Positions 7,919-15,716 of a stretch of 64,000 bases of DNA are shown in pieces (position 1 is the first letter of the stretch; each line of letters opens with the position of its first letter). Location of the stretch: contig JACJYN010000002.1 in NCBI GenBank assembly GCA_020636095.1, forward strand, positions 2,046,001 to 2,110,000, in the 5' to 3' direction. Under the pieces are notes generated by a model. It saw only the letters and a list, made by a program, of their open reading frames with translations, was not told the DNA's origin and did not search any database. This DNA is from Lewinellaceae bacterium (GTDB lineage: Bacteria; Bacteroidota; Bacteroidia; Chitinophagales; Saprospiraceae). The translations under genes were made by a program, and so were the position numbers.

Positions 7919-9907
7919 TTATTGCCTTACCAGCCGCACTTTCATCAGTTTACTACACCAATCATCCGAAACCGCCAGCGGATTCCAGTCGAAGAGCACC
8001 TCGCGAGTAGCGCTAAGGCCACTCTGCAGCAGTTGGTGATAGTCCAGCGCTTCGGTACAGGCCAGCAGCATGAAATAGGAAAACGCCTCTTTTTCTCCGG
8101 GCGAAAGGCCCCAGCCTTTAGGGTTTTTCCACATGGGCAAGATGACCGCTTCTTTTCCCGGATGTTCATCCGGGCGGAAAACCACTTCGCCCTCGTAAGA
8201 CTCGATGCCGTAATTGGAGCGCAGGTGGAATAAATAGCAGCGAAGGTTCTGCCCCGCTCCTTTGATCCGGGCGCGGGGGATGAAGCCCGCAAACAAGGCG
8301 CCGTCCCTTTCCATGAAGTGGTCCGAAGAGGCCGTCAGCGCGATCTCTTTATCCGTATAAAAAGCCTGTTCCCGGTTCTTACCTATCACGGCGAGCTCCA
8401 GATCTACCCAATTTTGTATGGCGGACTTATCATTCCTCAGTTGGAGGGTTCGCTCCCAGGTGACGATCTTGCCGAGGGCGTCCACAATCATCCTGTGCGC
8501 ATCATTACTCTGGGAAATTTCCAGGGCCCGGCGGCCATTCTTGCGGTCGTGAATCATGTACTTTCCCTCAATAGCCTCCACTTCAAGGGTAGGCTCCTCC
8601 ACGGTATCCAACTGTTCCTGAATAACCCATTGAATATTTTTGGAGACATCCCAGGCTTTTTTCAACGCTTCGATCGCCGCGGGTTCTCCCCGCAACAGGA
8701 CGAAAACCGGGGGCGCCGGCAAAAAACGTAATGCCGCCTGATAGTCTTTCCCGGAGTCCAGCACGACTCCCTGGTTGGGTTTCAGGCGGCTCTTTTGAGC
8801 GCCGACAGCTTCCAGCACTGCGGTACCGACGGGCCGGTTTTCTGGCCCCATCGTTTGGATTTCCATCTCTACCGGGCGGGCGGGGGTAATGGGGATGCCA
8901 TGTATAGCGCCGCATTTCACCATCCATTGCCCTTTTTCGTACATTAACTCGTAGCGGTTGGGCGTGCCCAGGGGGGACCCCTCCAGGAATCGGGTGTAGG
9001 GATCAAAACTGCCGATGGTTTCAAACGTGGGCATCTGCTCCCTGCCGAATTTTTTGACGATCTTCTGTACGGTTGAACGGGCGCGCACAAAGAGGTCGGC
9101 GTAGTTGATATTGCCCTGGGCGCCCTTGAGCGCCTCGATGAGCCCTGAGGTAAAAAGGCCGCCGCCGGGCAGGTCACCGGCTTTTTGCACGCTCTCGCAG
9201 GCAGAGAGCAGCACATGAGGAGCCACCGGCACCTCAAAGCCTTTGCTCTGCTTCCATTGATCGGCGTAGAAGCCGTCGAGATAGGAATCCAGGCTGCGGA
9301 TATGAGAAGCCAGAGCCCGGGTAGTGGCCCTTAGGGCGTCGTAGTTGCGGCTTTTCAGGGTGAGCTCTTCCTCGATGTCCCGCGTACCGGAACCCGAATG
9401 ACAGCAATCCAGAGAAACGACCAGATGGGGGCTGTCCTTAGGTTGCCCCTCAGCATCTTGCGTAGCGACTTCGTGCAACAGGAGGGCCAGTTCTTTGTCC
9501 GCCAGGTGGAGGTAGCCATCTTCGGGCCCGGCCTGATAACAAACCAGGGTCTGGTCTTTTCCATTGGGCTCGATCTCCAAAAATTCCTCGGCGGTGAATT
9601 CTTCGGAGCCATGGCCGCTGTAATGGAACCACACCACATCATCGGCGCCAGCCCGGCGCAAAAATTGCCGGAAGCCCCGAATGATGTTGTTATAGGTAGC
9701 CTGTTGGTTTTCCAGGCGGCAGATTTTCAGGGCGCCATAGTGGCGTACCGGCAAGCCGTTATGGTTCTCCACTGATGCTGCACCCTGCCCGACAGCGCCG
9801 AGCAGATAGCCTTCGACCTGATCCAAATCCTTGATGCAGCCTCCAAGGGCGGGTATGGGCGGAGGGTATTGGTTGATCCCGATGAGCAGGGCGTAGGTGT
9901 TTTTCAT
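7919..9907 (-). CDS. Caspase-like (peptidase C14) protein, paralogue 2
   Basis: 662 residues, starting directly with the caspase fold (MKNTYALLIGINQYP). His99 (WFHYSGHGSE) and Cys169 (VVSLDCCHSGSG) are both present, so the protein is predicted active. It is homologous over its whole length to the 741-residue protein encoded downstream (shared LGGCIxDxxQ, NxQATYxxIIRGFR, NGKDQTLVCY, LADKELAxLLHEVAT, and C-terminal DWC..xMKV segments) but lacks that protein's proline-rich N-terminal extension. The two are tandem duplicates separated by the kinase gene. No signal peptide is seen, so it is predicted cytoplasmic. Upstream of its start is a short run of CATTCCTT-type repeats (about 9941-9971) separating it from the regulator gene. 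Confidence 0.88.
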   Translation of the reverse strand: MKNTYALLIGINQYPPPIPALGGCIKDLDQVEGYLLGAVGQGAASVENHNGLPVRHYGALKICRLENQQATYNNIIRGFRQFLRRAGADDVVWFHYSGHGSEEFTAEEFLEIEPNGKDQTLVCYQAGPEDGYLHLADKELALLLHEVATQDAEGQPKDSPHLVVSLDCCHSGSGTRDIEEELTLKSRNYDALRATTRALASHIRSLDSYLDGFYADQWKQSKGFEVPVAPHVLLSACESVQKAGDLPGGGLFTSGLIEALKGAQGNINYADLFVRARSTVQKIVKKFGREQMPTFETIGSFDPYTRFLEGSPLGTPNRYELMYEKGQWMVKCGAIHGIPITPARPVEMEIQTMGPENRPVGTAVLEAVGAQKSRLKPNQGVVLDSGKDYQAALRFLPAPPVFVLLRGEPAAIEALKKAWDVSKNIQWVIQEQLDTVEEPTLEVEAIEGKYMIHDRKNGRRALEISQSNDAHRMIVDALGKIVTWERTLQLRNDKSAIQNWVDLELAVIGKNREQAFYTDKEIALTASSDHFMERDGALFAGFIPRARIKGAGQNLRCYLFHLRSNYGIESYEGEVVFRPDEHPGKEAVILPMWKNPKGWGLSPGEKEAFSYFMLLACTEALDYHQLLQSGLSATREVLFDWNPLAVSDDWCSKLMKVRLVRQ

Positions 9908-9974
9908 GAGTGTAGGTGTGTATGTGGGTGGCTAAGTTGCATTCATTCCTTCATTCCTTCCTTCATTCCCCTCC

Positions 9975-10724
9975 TCACCCATTCCCTTCCCACTTTTCCA
10001 GGCTGAGCAGGAAATCATCCTTTCGTCGGCGGGAAACACTGATGGCTTTACCATCGCTCATGATCACATAGCCCCCTTCGTTTCGGATGTACTCCGTCAT
10101 TTGATTGAGGTTGATCAGGTAGGAATTGTGTATCCGGCAGAAGCCCTGGCTCGCCAGTTGCTCTTCCAGCCAGGAGAGGGTTTTGGTGAGGCGGACCTCC
10201 TTTTTGCCTACCAGGTGCAGTACGGCTACATTGTCTTCCGCCTGGGCGTAAATGACGTCCTGTACCTCCAGAAATTGCATTCCCGTAGAAATGGGGAAGC
10301 CAAACTTACTGGGCGCCGGGCTAGCCATCACCGGCGCCGGGCTGGCCGGAGCGTGTTGCAATATTTTAGCCCGCGCCTTGGCGACGGCATCCTGCAATTC
10401 GTCTACCTGTACCGGTTTCACCAGGTAATCCAGCGCATTGTTTTTGATGGCCTGTATGGCGTACTCATCATAACTGGTGGTAAAGATCAGCTCGAAAGAA
10501 GGGTGTTTGATGGCTTTAAGCACGTCAAAACCGGTCATATCGCCCAGCATAATATCCAGGAAAAGCAGGTCTGGCAGGTAAGTCCGGATCGCGCTGATGG
10601 CCTCCTGTCCGCTCAGGCATTCGGCTATGATCTCCAGGCCGGGGCAGTGGTTTTGCAGCTTCCAGCGCAGGTTTTCCATGCCGGAGGGCTCGTCTTCTAC
10701 AATTATGGCACGTAAGGGCTTCAT
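9975..10724 (-). CDS. LytTR-family response regulator
   Basis: 249 residues. The receiver domain (about 1-120) carries the acidic pair ED near residue 10, phosphorylation site Asp57 in LLFLDIMLGDMTG, and the conserved Lys in LDYLVKPVQ. After an Ala/Pro linker (PASPAPVMASPAPS) comes a LytTR DNA-binding domain with QDVIYAQAEDNVAVLHL, RIHNSYLINLNQM and the terminal SDGKAISVSRRRKDDFL. It heads the minus-strand operon regulator - caspase 2 - kinase - caspase 1 and is the expected output of the LytS-type kinase. A weak promoter-like TAACTTTC lies on the minus strand at 10751-10758; it differs in the last base from the usual TAnnTTTG. Confidence 0.93.
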   Translation of the reverse strand: MKPLRAIIVEDEPSGMENLRWKLQNHCPGLEIIAECLSGQEAISAIRTYLPDLLFLDIMLGDMTGFDVLKAIKHPSFELIFTTSYDEYAIQAIKNNALDYLVKPVQVDELQDAVAKARAKILQHAPASPAPVMASPAPSKFGFPISTGMQFLEVQDVIYAQAEDNVAVLHLVGKKEVRLTKTLSWLEEQLASQGFCRIHNSYLINLNQMTEYIRNEGGYVIMSDGKAISVSRRRKDDFLLSLEKWEGNG

Positions 10725-10784
10725 CAGTTGTATGGATTCTGGTTCTTATTGAAAGTTAAATATAAGAAACTTTGTGATGGCTAA

Positions 10785-10815
10785 GTCCGGCGCCAATGGG
10801 GAATTGGCGCCGGAC
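10785..10815. terminator. 13-bp perfect hairpin in intergenic region
   Basis: GTCCGGCGCCAAT (10785-10797) and ATTGGCGCCGGAC (10803-10815) pair across a 5-base loop. No T-tract follows on either strand, so this may be a REP-like palindrome or protein site rather than an intrinsic terminator. The rest of 10816-10984 shows nothing recognisable. Confidence 0.5.
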
Positions 10816-10984
10816 GGCGGGCCCCGGGCGGCAGTTTTCCACTGGCGTCCGAGTTTTTTGAGGTATTTATCTCAAAACTATAGGTTCTTTTCCATTAAGT
10901 GAATAGCCTCCTGATAAGTGGCGGGGGTTGGCGGGTGGTGTGCAGGATTTTAGGAGCAAGTGGTAAAATCCGGTAGCCATACCG

Positions 10985-11290
10985 CTACCCCAACCGCACC
11001 AGTTCCCGCAACTCCTCATTGCCCAACTCGCCGATCCACTGCTCGCCGGAGGCGACTGCCAGCTCCGCCAGTTCTTTTTTGTTTTGCAGCAACGTGTTGA
11101 TCTTCTCTTCGAAGGTGCCCTGGGTAATGAAGCGGTGTACCATCACGTTGCTCTGCTGGCCGATGCGGTAGGCGCGGTCGGTGGCCTGGCTTTCCACCGC
11201 CGGGTTCCACCACAGGTCGTAGTGGATGACGTTGGCGGCGGCGGTGAGGTTCAGTCCGGTGCCGCCGGCTTTGAGAAGGCTCCTTCCGCG
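10985..11290 (-). pseudogene. SNF2/HepA-type helicase, C-terminal remnant
   Basis: Read from about 11290 down to 10985, the frame gives SLLKAGGTGLNLTAAANVIH, then DLWWNPAVESQATDRAYRIG, then VHRFITQGTFEEKINTLLQ and a terminal GEQWIGELGNEELRELVRL. These are helicase motifs V and VI and the characteristic end of bacterial SNF2 helicases of about 1000 residues. Everything upstream of motif V is missing: the frame runs directly into unrelated-frame sequence of the neighbouring remnant near 11290. No plausible start precedes the conserved block, so the gene is dead or produces only a C-terminal fragment. Confidence 0.8.
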
Positions 11291-11807
11291 ATGAAAAACC
11301 GGTTGAGCCAGAGCTGTATGGCGTTGGGATATTCCCTGGCCTCAAAAGTGTCGAAGGTAGCCGATACACCGAGAAAGAACAGGTCGGCGACGGGGTCTTC
11401 CTCCAGGTAATAATCTCTGCCATGGTGTTGGTGTACAAAATAATTGAGCCCTACGGATATCAGGCGGCTGACGCCTTCTTCACGAGGCAATGATCGCCGA
11501 TCTCGAATTGAAGCAGGCCCTCTTCCAGCCTGTCACCCAGTAGAATCAGGCATTCCCGCACCTGTTCATTGAGGAGAGCCGGCAGCCATTGAACGATGAA
11601 GGCCTCTTCTTCCACCTCCAGTGCTTTAAAAAGATCGAATCCATGCAGTTCAAAAACAAGGAAAGGATTTTTATCGATGGAAATGGCCGTTACCGCCCCC
11701 TTGTTGGCGTAGGTGCGCCCCCGCGGCAGGCGGTTGGAGAAATCGATGTCATTCAGGGCGTTCAACCACTGCTGGCCCCACCCGGTAGTGCCGTAAGGCC
11801 TCCTCAT
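11251..11807 (-). pseudogene. SWIM zinc-finger protein remnant, internally deleted and frameshifted
   Basis: The N-terminus (GWGQQWLNALNDIDFSNRLP followed by RGRTYANKG) matches SWIM zinc-finger proteins that accompany SNF2 helicases. It passes straight into ISIDKNPFLVFELHGFDL, which in family members lies after the SWIM finger, so the CxC...CxH core appears deleted. That frame stops at 11460. The following segment continues in a second frame from about 11490 to 11251 (VGLNYFVHQHHGRDYYLEED), giving at least one frameshift. The original start (ATG at 11807) overlaps the stop of the upstream small gene by ATGA. Family assignment is from memory of conserved motifs. Confidence 0.65.
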
Positions 11808-12223
11808 AGGATGTGATTAGAAACAAATTCCAGGTACCCCTGCGCCCCCCGCTCCCGGTTCCTGCGTTTGGCCGACTTGTGTATCTTCCGAAGGCAGGCC
11901 AGGTAGATGTCTTCCTGCGTAGTTTTGCGCAATGCCCGGCTGAAACGGGGCCGGCGTTGGGTTGTATCTTCTTCGGCCTCTTCATCCAGCCCGCTCCGAA
12001 ATTCCAGTATGCCAACAACAGCGTCAAAAACGGCTTCGGAAGGTGGAGGCAGCTCGGGTTGAGCCGATTCCCGGCCTATAGCCAGGCGTTGGATATGGCT
12101 GATGAGCGCCTCCAGCGCTTTGATCACATCGATGTCCCGAAGGGAGGGATCGTCCCGGTAGATGTTGACGATGGCGAATTCAATGTTTTGAAGGATATCG
12201 GGATGTCTGTCTTCTAAGCCCAT
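11804..12223 (-). CDS. Hypothetical protein beside the helicase remnant
   Basis: 139 residues from the MGLEDRHPDILQNIE start; this is preferred over an in-frame ATG at 12271 because the extra 16 residues (MIYILNRAGK...) run into the palindromic element upstream. The protein is helical and charged, with an acidic middle (DEEAEEDTTQ) and a basic C-terminal third (KIHKSAKRRNRERG). I do not recognise a domain. Its stop overlaps the SWIM-remnant start as ATGA, so it was the first gene of a SWIM/SNF2 operon and is the only member still intact. Confidence 0.6.
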   Translation of the reverse strand: MGLEDRHPDILQNIEFAIVNIYRDDPSLRDIDVIKALEALISHIQRLAIGRESAQPELPPPSEAVFDAVVGILEFRSGLDEEAEEDTTQRRPRFSRALRKTTQEDIYLACLRKIHKSAKRRNRERGAQGYLEFVSNHIL

Positions 12224-12274
12224 GGTTGCAGTGCGATTCTGTTTTCCAGCCCGGTTTAAAATGTAAATCAATCA

Positions 12275-12473
12275 GGCTGAATACTCTGTTAAATAAATAT
12301 CTTATGCTTCTGGCCGTGCCTTTTCGCCCTACTCTTCGTCCCGTCCTCGCCTTGATAGCTAAGGCTATCAGACTCCCTGCCGGCTTGCGCAGCAGGCGGG
12401 CGGGCGCTCCTCGATTAGAAGGAAAATCCATCGCCCAGAAACGATAATTTACTTAATTAACAGAGTACTGAAT
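12275..12473. repeat. About 200-bp palindromic (MITE-like) element A
   Basis: The left arm GGCTGAATACTCTGTTAAAT (from 12275) and the right arm reverse-complementing to a string starting ATTCAGTACTCTGTTAATTA (12451-12473) form imperfect inverted repeats whose similarity continues inward for about 45 bases. The centre has a perfect TGATAGC/GCTATCA hairpin (12353-12359 with 12364-12370) and a GC-rich CTGCCGG...CAGGCGG stretch. It fills the gap between the small hypothetical gene and the 3' end of the hydrogenase protease gene and has no coding potential. The architecture suggests a miniature transposable or REP-type element. Confidence 0.65.
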
Positions 12474-12935
12474 CTACAAAATTTTCTCATCAAAAAACCG
12501 GAGGGCTAACTCAAGATTTTTTATTCCTTCCGGGCTCAACCCCTCCTCCAGCCCCCAGGCGCACCCCCCGATGCCCAGCGTATAAGCCTCCGGCGCTTCC
12601 CCGTACAACTCCTGGCACAACGCCACCACCGATTCGGGATCTATGGCATGGGTCGTAAAGCCAAAAGTAGCCACCGGCAGGCAGGGCTTCCAATAGAAGC
12701 CGCCTTCTACCTGGCGGCGCAGGGCATCCACAAAGATGACCTTCTCATAGTTGCGGATCACATCCGCGTCTTCTACCTGAAGCTGATAGCGGTAGGCCAG
12801 TTCCCCGGCAAAGCGGCCCTCCTTTTGGATGGCCTCCAGGAAGGCCCAGCCCAGGCCGTCATCGCGGCGGGCGCTGTTGCCGATGCCGAGGAGGAGGGTG
12901 GTGGAAGCATTCAGCCCAGCATGGAGGTTCTGCAT
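12474..12935 (-). CDS. hoxW: Hydrogenase maturation protease (HoxW/HycI family)
   Basis: 153 residues, the normal size for the family. It shows LLLGIGNSARRDDGLGWAFLE (nickel-sensing Asp/Glu region), YEKVIFVDALRR (second metal-ligand region) and FGFTTHAIDPESVVAL with the conserved late His. The enzyme removes the C-terminal peptide of the large subunit after nickel insertion. It immediately follows hoxH, so it is the dedicated protease for that subunit; the target has a 28-residue extension beyond its last metal-binding His. Identification of the family is firm; the HoxW label follows from context. Confidence 0.88.
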   Translation of the reverse strand: MQNLHAGLNASTTLLLGIGNSARRDDGLGWAFLEAIQKEGRFAGELAYRYQLQVEDADVIRNYEKVIFVDALRRQVEGGFYWKPCLPVATFGFTTHAIDPESVVALCQELYGEAPEAYTLGIGGCAWGLEEGLSPEGIKNLELALRFFDEKIL

Positions 12936-14396
12936 TCAGCTTTTGTTTGTTTTACAACGCTCATTCAACACCTTCCCTTCGTGATCCAGAATAGCAACCT
13001 GCAATGGCATTTGGCCCAGGGCGTGAGTGGCACAACTCAGGCAGGGGTCATAAGCCCGGATGGCCACCTCGATCTGGTTGAGCATACCTTCGGTGATCTC
13101 TGGTTTGTCGCTAATGACGTTTTGGGCCACCCAGCGCACCGCCCGGTTCATGGGCTCGTTGTTGTGGGTGGTGGAGACGATGAGGTTGCACTTGGTAATC
13201 ATACCTTTTTCATCCACTTTATAATGATGGATGAGTGTACCCCGGGGCGCCTCGATGATGCCGATCCCTTCCGGGCGGAGCGTCCCCTCCCGGACCAGGT
13301 CATCTCCGAGGATGGCGGGGTCCAGCAACAACGTTTTGATCATTTCAGCACAGTGCAGCATCTCGATGAGGCGCGCCCAGTGGGAGTGCATGGTGCAGTT
13401 ATTTGGCAGGCCATTGGTATATCGCCGGAACTCTTCCCACTCCTGATGCGCCAGTGGGGTGGGGATGCCGTTGCACACATTCAGGCGAGCGAGCGGCCCT
13501 ACCCGGTTCCATCCCCGCTTTCTGCCCAGGTGTTTCAGGTAGGGGAATTTCATGTACGACCATTTTTCCACCTCTTCGGTGAAGTATTTGAGGTAGTCGT
13601 TGTTGGGCACGTCGTTGAGCGTCACCCGGCCTTCCGCATCTATGGCTCTCAGGCGGCCGTGGTACAGTTCCAATTCGCCTTCGGGGCCGACCAGCGCCAG
13701 GTGGCCGGAAGGATAGCGGGCAAAATGATCCAGCCACTGGAAATGCTGATCGTGGTATAATTTGATGAAGCGCACCATTTCCCGGGACCATTCTATCATG
13801 GTGTCCGCAGAAGGCGTTTCGTTATCTTTCAGCAGGTAATCCCGTTCTTCCGGGGTAAAGGTTTTGTGCACGCCCCCCGGCACGGCGGCAATGCCGTGTA
13901 TCTTCTTACCGGCAATGGCTTTGATGATTTCCTGCCCGAATTTGCGCATCAGAATGCCCTTGCGGGCCAGTTCTTTATTTTCGTGGGCGACCGCCACCAC
14001 ATTGCGCCGCTCCGGCGGCGCATCGAAGCCGAATAACAAATCGGGAGAAGCCAGATAGAAAAAGTGCAGGGCGTGAGACTGGAAGATTTGCCCGTAGTGC
14101 AACAGGCGCCGAAGCTTGGTGGCGGTGGGCGACAGCTGCTCCGGCTCCAGCCCAACCAGTTGGTCAATGGCCTTGGCGGCTGCCAGGTGGTGGCTCACCG
14201 GGCAGATACCACAGAGGCGTTGCACCAGCTGGGGCGCTTCCCAGTAAGGGTGGCCCTGGACAAAACGCTCGAAGCCCCTGAATTCGACAATATGAAAAAA
14301 GGCATCCTCCACATGGCCGCTTTCGTCCAGATGAATTGTGACCTTTCCGTGTCCTTCTACCCGGGTAACCGGGTCTATGATGATCTTTTTTCCCAT
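12936..14396 (-). CDS. hoxH: NiFe hydrogenase large subunit, bidirectional NAD-linked type
   Basis: 486 residues, catalytic subunit holding the NiFe(CN)2CO site. The N-terminal ligand motif is RLCGICPVSHH (Cys62, Cys65) and the C-terminal motif is DPCLSCATH (Cys452, Cys455). The 28 residues after His458 (ALGQMPLQVAILDHEG...) are the expected propeptide removed by the protease encoded next. RVEGHGKVTIHLD and FRGFERFVQGHPYWEAP fit group 3 soluble hydrogenases; together with HoxE/F/U-like partners this points to group 3d. The cytoplasmic enzyme would interconvert H2 and protons with NAD(P)H through the diaphorase subunits. No hyp maturation genes are in the window. Confidence 0.94.
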   Translation of the reverse strand: MGKKIIIDPVTRVEGHGKVTIHLDESGHVEDAFFHIVEFRGFERFVQGHPYWEAPQLVQRLCGICPVSHHLAAAKAIDQLVGLEPEQLSPTATKLRRLLHYGQIFQSHALHFFYLASPDLLFGFDAPPERRNVVAVAHENKELARKGILMRKFGQEIIKAIAGKKIHGIAAVPGGVHKTFTPEERDYLLKDNETPSADTMIEWSREMVRFIKLYHDQHFQWLDHFARYPSGHLALVGPEGELELYHGRLRAIDAEGRVTLNDVPNNDYLKYFTEEVEKWSYMKFPYLKHLGRKRGWNRVGPLARLNVCNGIPTPLAHQEWEEFRRYTNGLPNNCTMHSHWARLIEMLHCAEMIKTLLLDPAILGDDLVREGTLRPEGIGIIEAPRGTLIHHYKVDEKGMITKCNLIVSTTHNNEPMNRAVRWVAQNVISDKPEITEGMLNQIEVAIRAYDPCLSCATHALGQMPLQVAILDHEGKVLNERCKTNKS

Positions 14397-14399
14397 GAG

Positions 14400-15716
14400 T
14401 TAGTCATATTTGAATTCGGAGTACAAAATGGAATAATGATCGCCCCAAAGCAGGTTCTTCACCGCTTTCCATATATGTTCAGGATTTGGCGGACAGCCTG
14501 GAATGAAATAGTCGATCTTGACGATCTCATTGCAGGGGTACACCTTGTCCAGTATTTTGGGCAAATCTTCATGATACGGGACGATGTGTTCTCCTGCGAC
14601 AGTGGTAATAGAGTTGAGGTATGCCTCTTCCAGGCATTCCTCCAGGGGAATCATGTTGCGCATGGCCGGCAGGCCTCCCCAGATAGAACACTCGCCCACA
14701 GCCACCAGGATGTCGCACTTCCTGCGGAACTCGCGCAGGGTTTCTACATTTTCGGAGTTGCAGCAGCCTCCTTCGATCAAGCCGATATCACATTGCTGGG
14801 TGAACTTCTTGATATCATTGATCGGGGATTTATTGAACTCCACAACTTCCAGCAGGTCGATAAAGCCCAGGTCGATATCCAGCATGGACATGTGGCAGCC
14901 GAAGCAGCCGGCCAGTGAGATCGTAGCAATGACTTTTTTTCCCTTAGCCACCTTAACCGCCGCTTCCACCACCGCTCTTTTGTCCTCCTCTTCTTTCTTT
15001 ACCGATTCCTGATCGAATTGCCGGTCGCCAAAGGGCTTGGCCATACTTTGGCCCCGCACCAGAATAGCGCCGGTAGGGCAGAGCTGCATGGCCGCCAGGG
15101 CTTCCTGCATGGTCAGTTTTGCTTCCTGTTCGTAGTCGATGCCGACCATTGTCTCATTGCCCCGGTTGCAAAGGGAGAACACCTGCTTTCCCTCCTTCGT
15201 TAGCACTTCTTCCACACAACGGTGGCACTTCACACAGCGGTTGTGTTCTATGATCATTCGTTTCGGGTGGAAATCAATGAGGCGGTCCTTGAAGAGGTGA
15301 GGAAACCGGGAGATGGACACGCCCATTTCATAGCCCATGTGCTGCAGGCTGCAATTGCCGCTCTTTTCGCAGGCCGGGCAAAAATGGTTGCCTTCAGCAA
15401 ACATCATTTCCACAATGGCTTTTCGGGTGTCTTCCATCTCCGGAGTATTTACCCGAACTTCCATATTTTCCTTCACCTTTTGCATACAGGCCGGCCCTGG
15501 CTTGCCGTCTATCTCACAGACACAGACCCGACAAGTGCCCAGGGGCGGGTCGATGTGCTCGTAGTAGCACAGAGATGGAATGAAAATATCGTTTTCCCGT
15601 GCCACCTGAACGAGGTTTTGCCCTTCCTTGGCCTTGATTTCTTTGCCGTCAATTTTTATAGTTACCTGCCCTTTACCGGGCTGTTTTTTCTTTTGCTCAG
15701 CTTTTAAATTTTTCAT
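14400..15716 (-). CDS. hoxUY: Fused HoxU-HoxY subunit of NAD-linked hydrogenase
   Basis: 438 residues combining two normally separate subunits. Residues about 15-235 are HoxU/NuoG-like: [2Fe-2S] ligands Cys50, Cys62, Cys65, Cys77; a His/Cys cluster motif HFCPACEKSGNC (111-122); and CVKCHRC (161-167) with a distal LCPTG Cys213. A charged linker (about 232-258, KKEEEDKR) leads to HoxY, the small hydrogenase subunit: SLAGCFGCHMSMLD (Cys271, Cys274), VAVGECSIWGG and FIPGCPPNPEHI, ligands for the proximal [4Fe-4S] cluster next to the NiFe site. The gene overlaps the hoxEF 3' end by 20 bases and ends 4 bases before hoxH, so tight translational coupling is expected. Confidence 0.92.
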   Translation of the reverse strand: MKNLKAEQKKKQPGKGQVTIKIDGKEIKAKEGQNLVQVARENDIFIPSLCYYEHIDPPLGTCRVCVCEIDGKPGPACMQKVKENMEVRVNTPEMEDTRKAIVEMMFAEGNHFCPACEKSGNCSLQHMGYEMGVSISRFPHLFKDRLIDFHPKRMIIEHNRCVKCHRCVEEVLTKEGKQVFSLCNRGNETMVGIDYEQEAKLTMQEALAAMQLCPTGAILVRGQSMAKPFGDRQFDQESVKKEEEDKRAVVEAAVKVAKGKKVIATISLAGCFGCHMSMLDIDLGFIDLLEVVEFNKSPINDIKKFTQQCDIGLIEGGCCNSENVETLREFRRKCDILVAVGECSIWGGLPAMRNMIPLEECLEEAYLNSITTVAGEHIVPYHEDLPKILDKVYPCNEIVKIDYFIPGCPPNPEHIWKAVKNLLWGDHYSILYSEFKYD

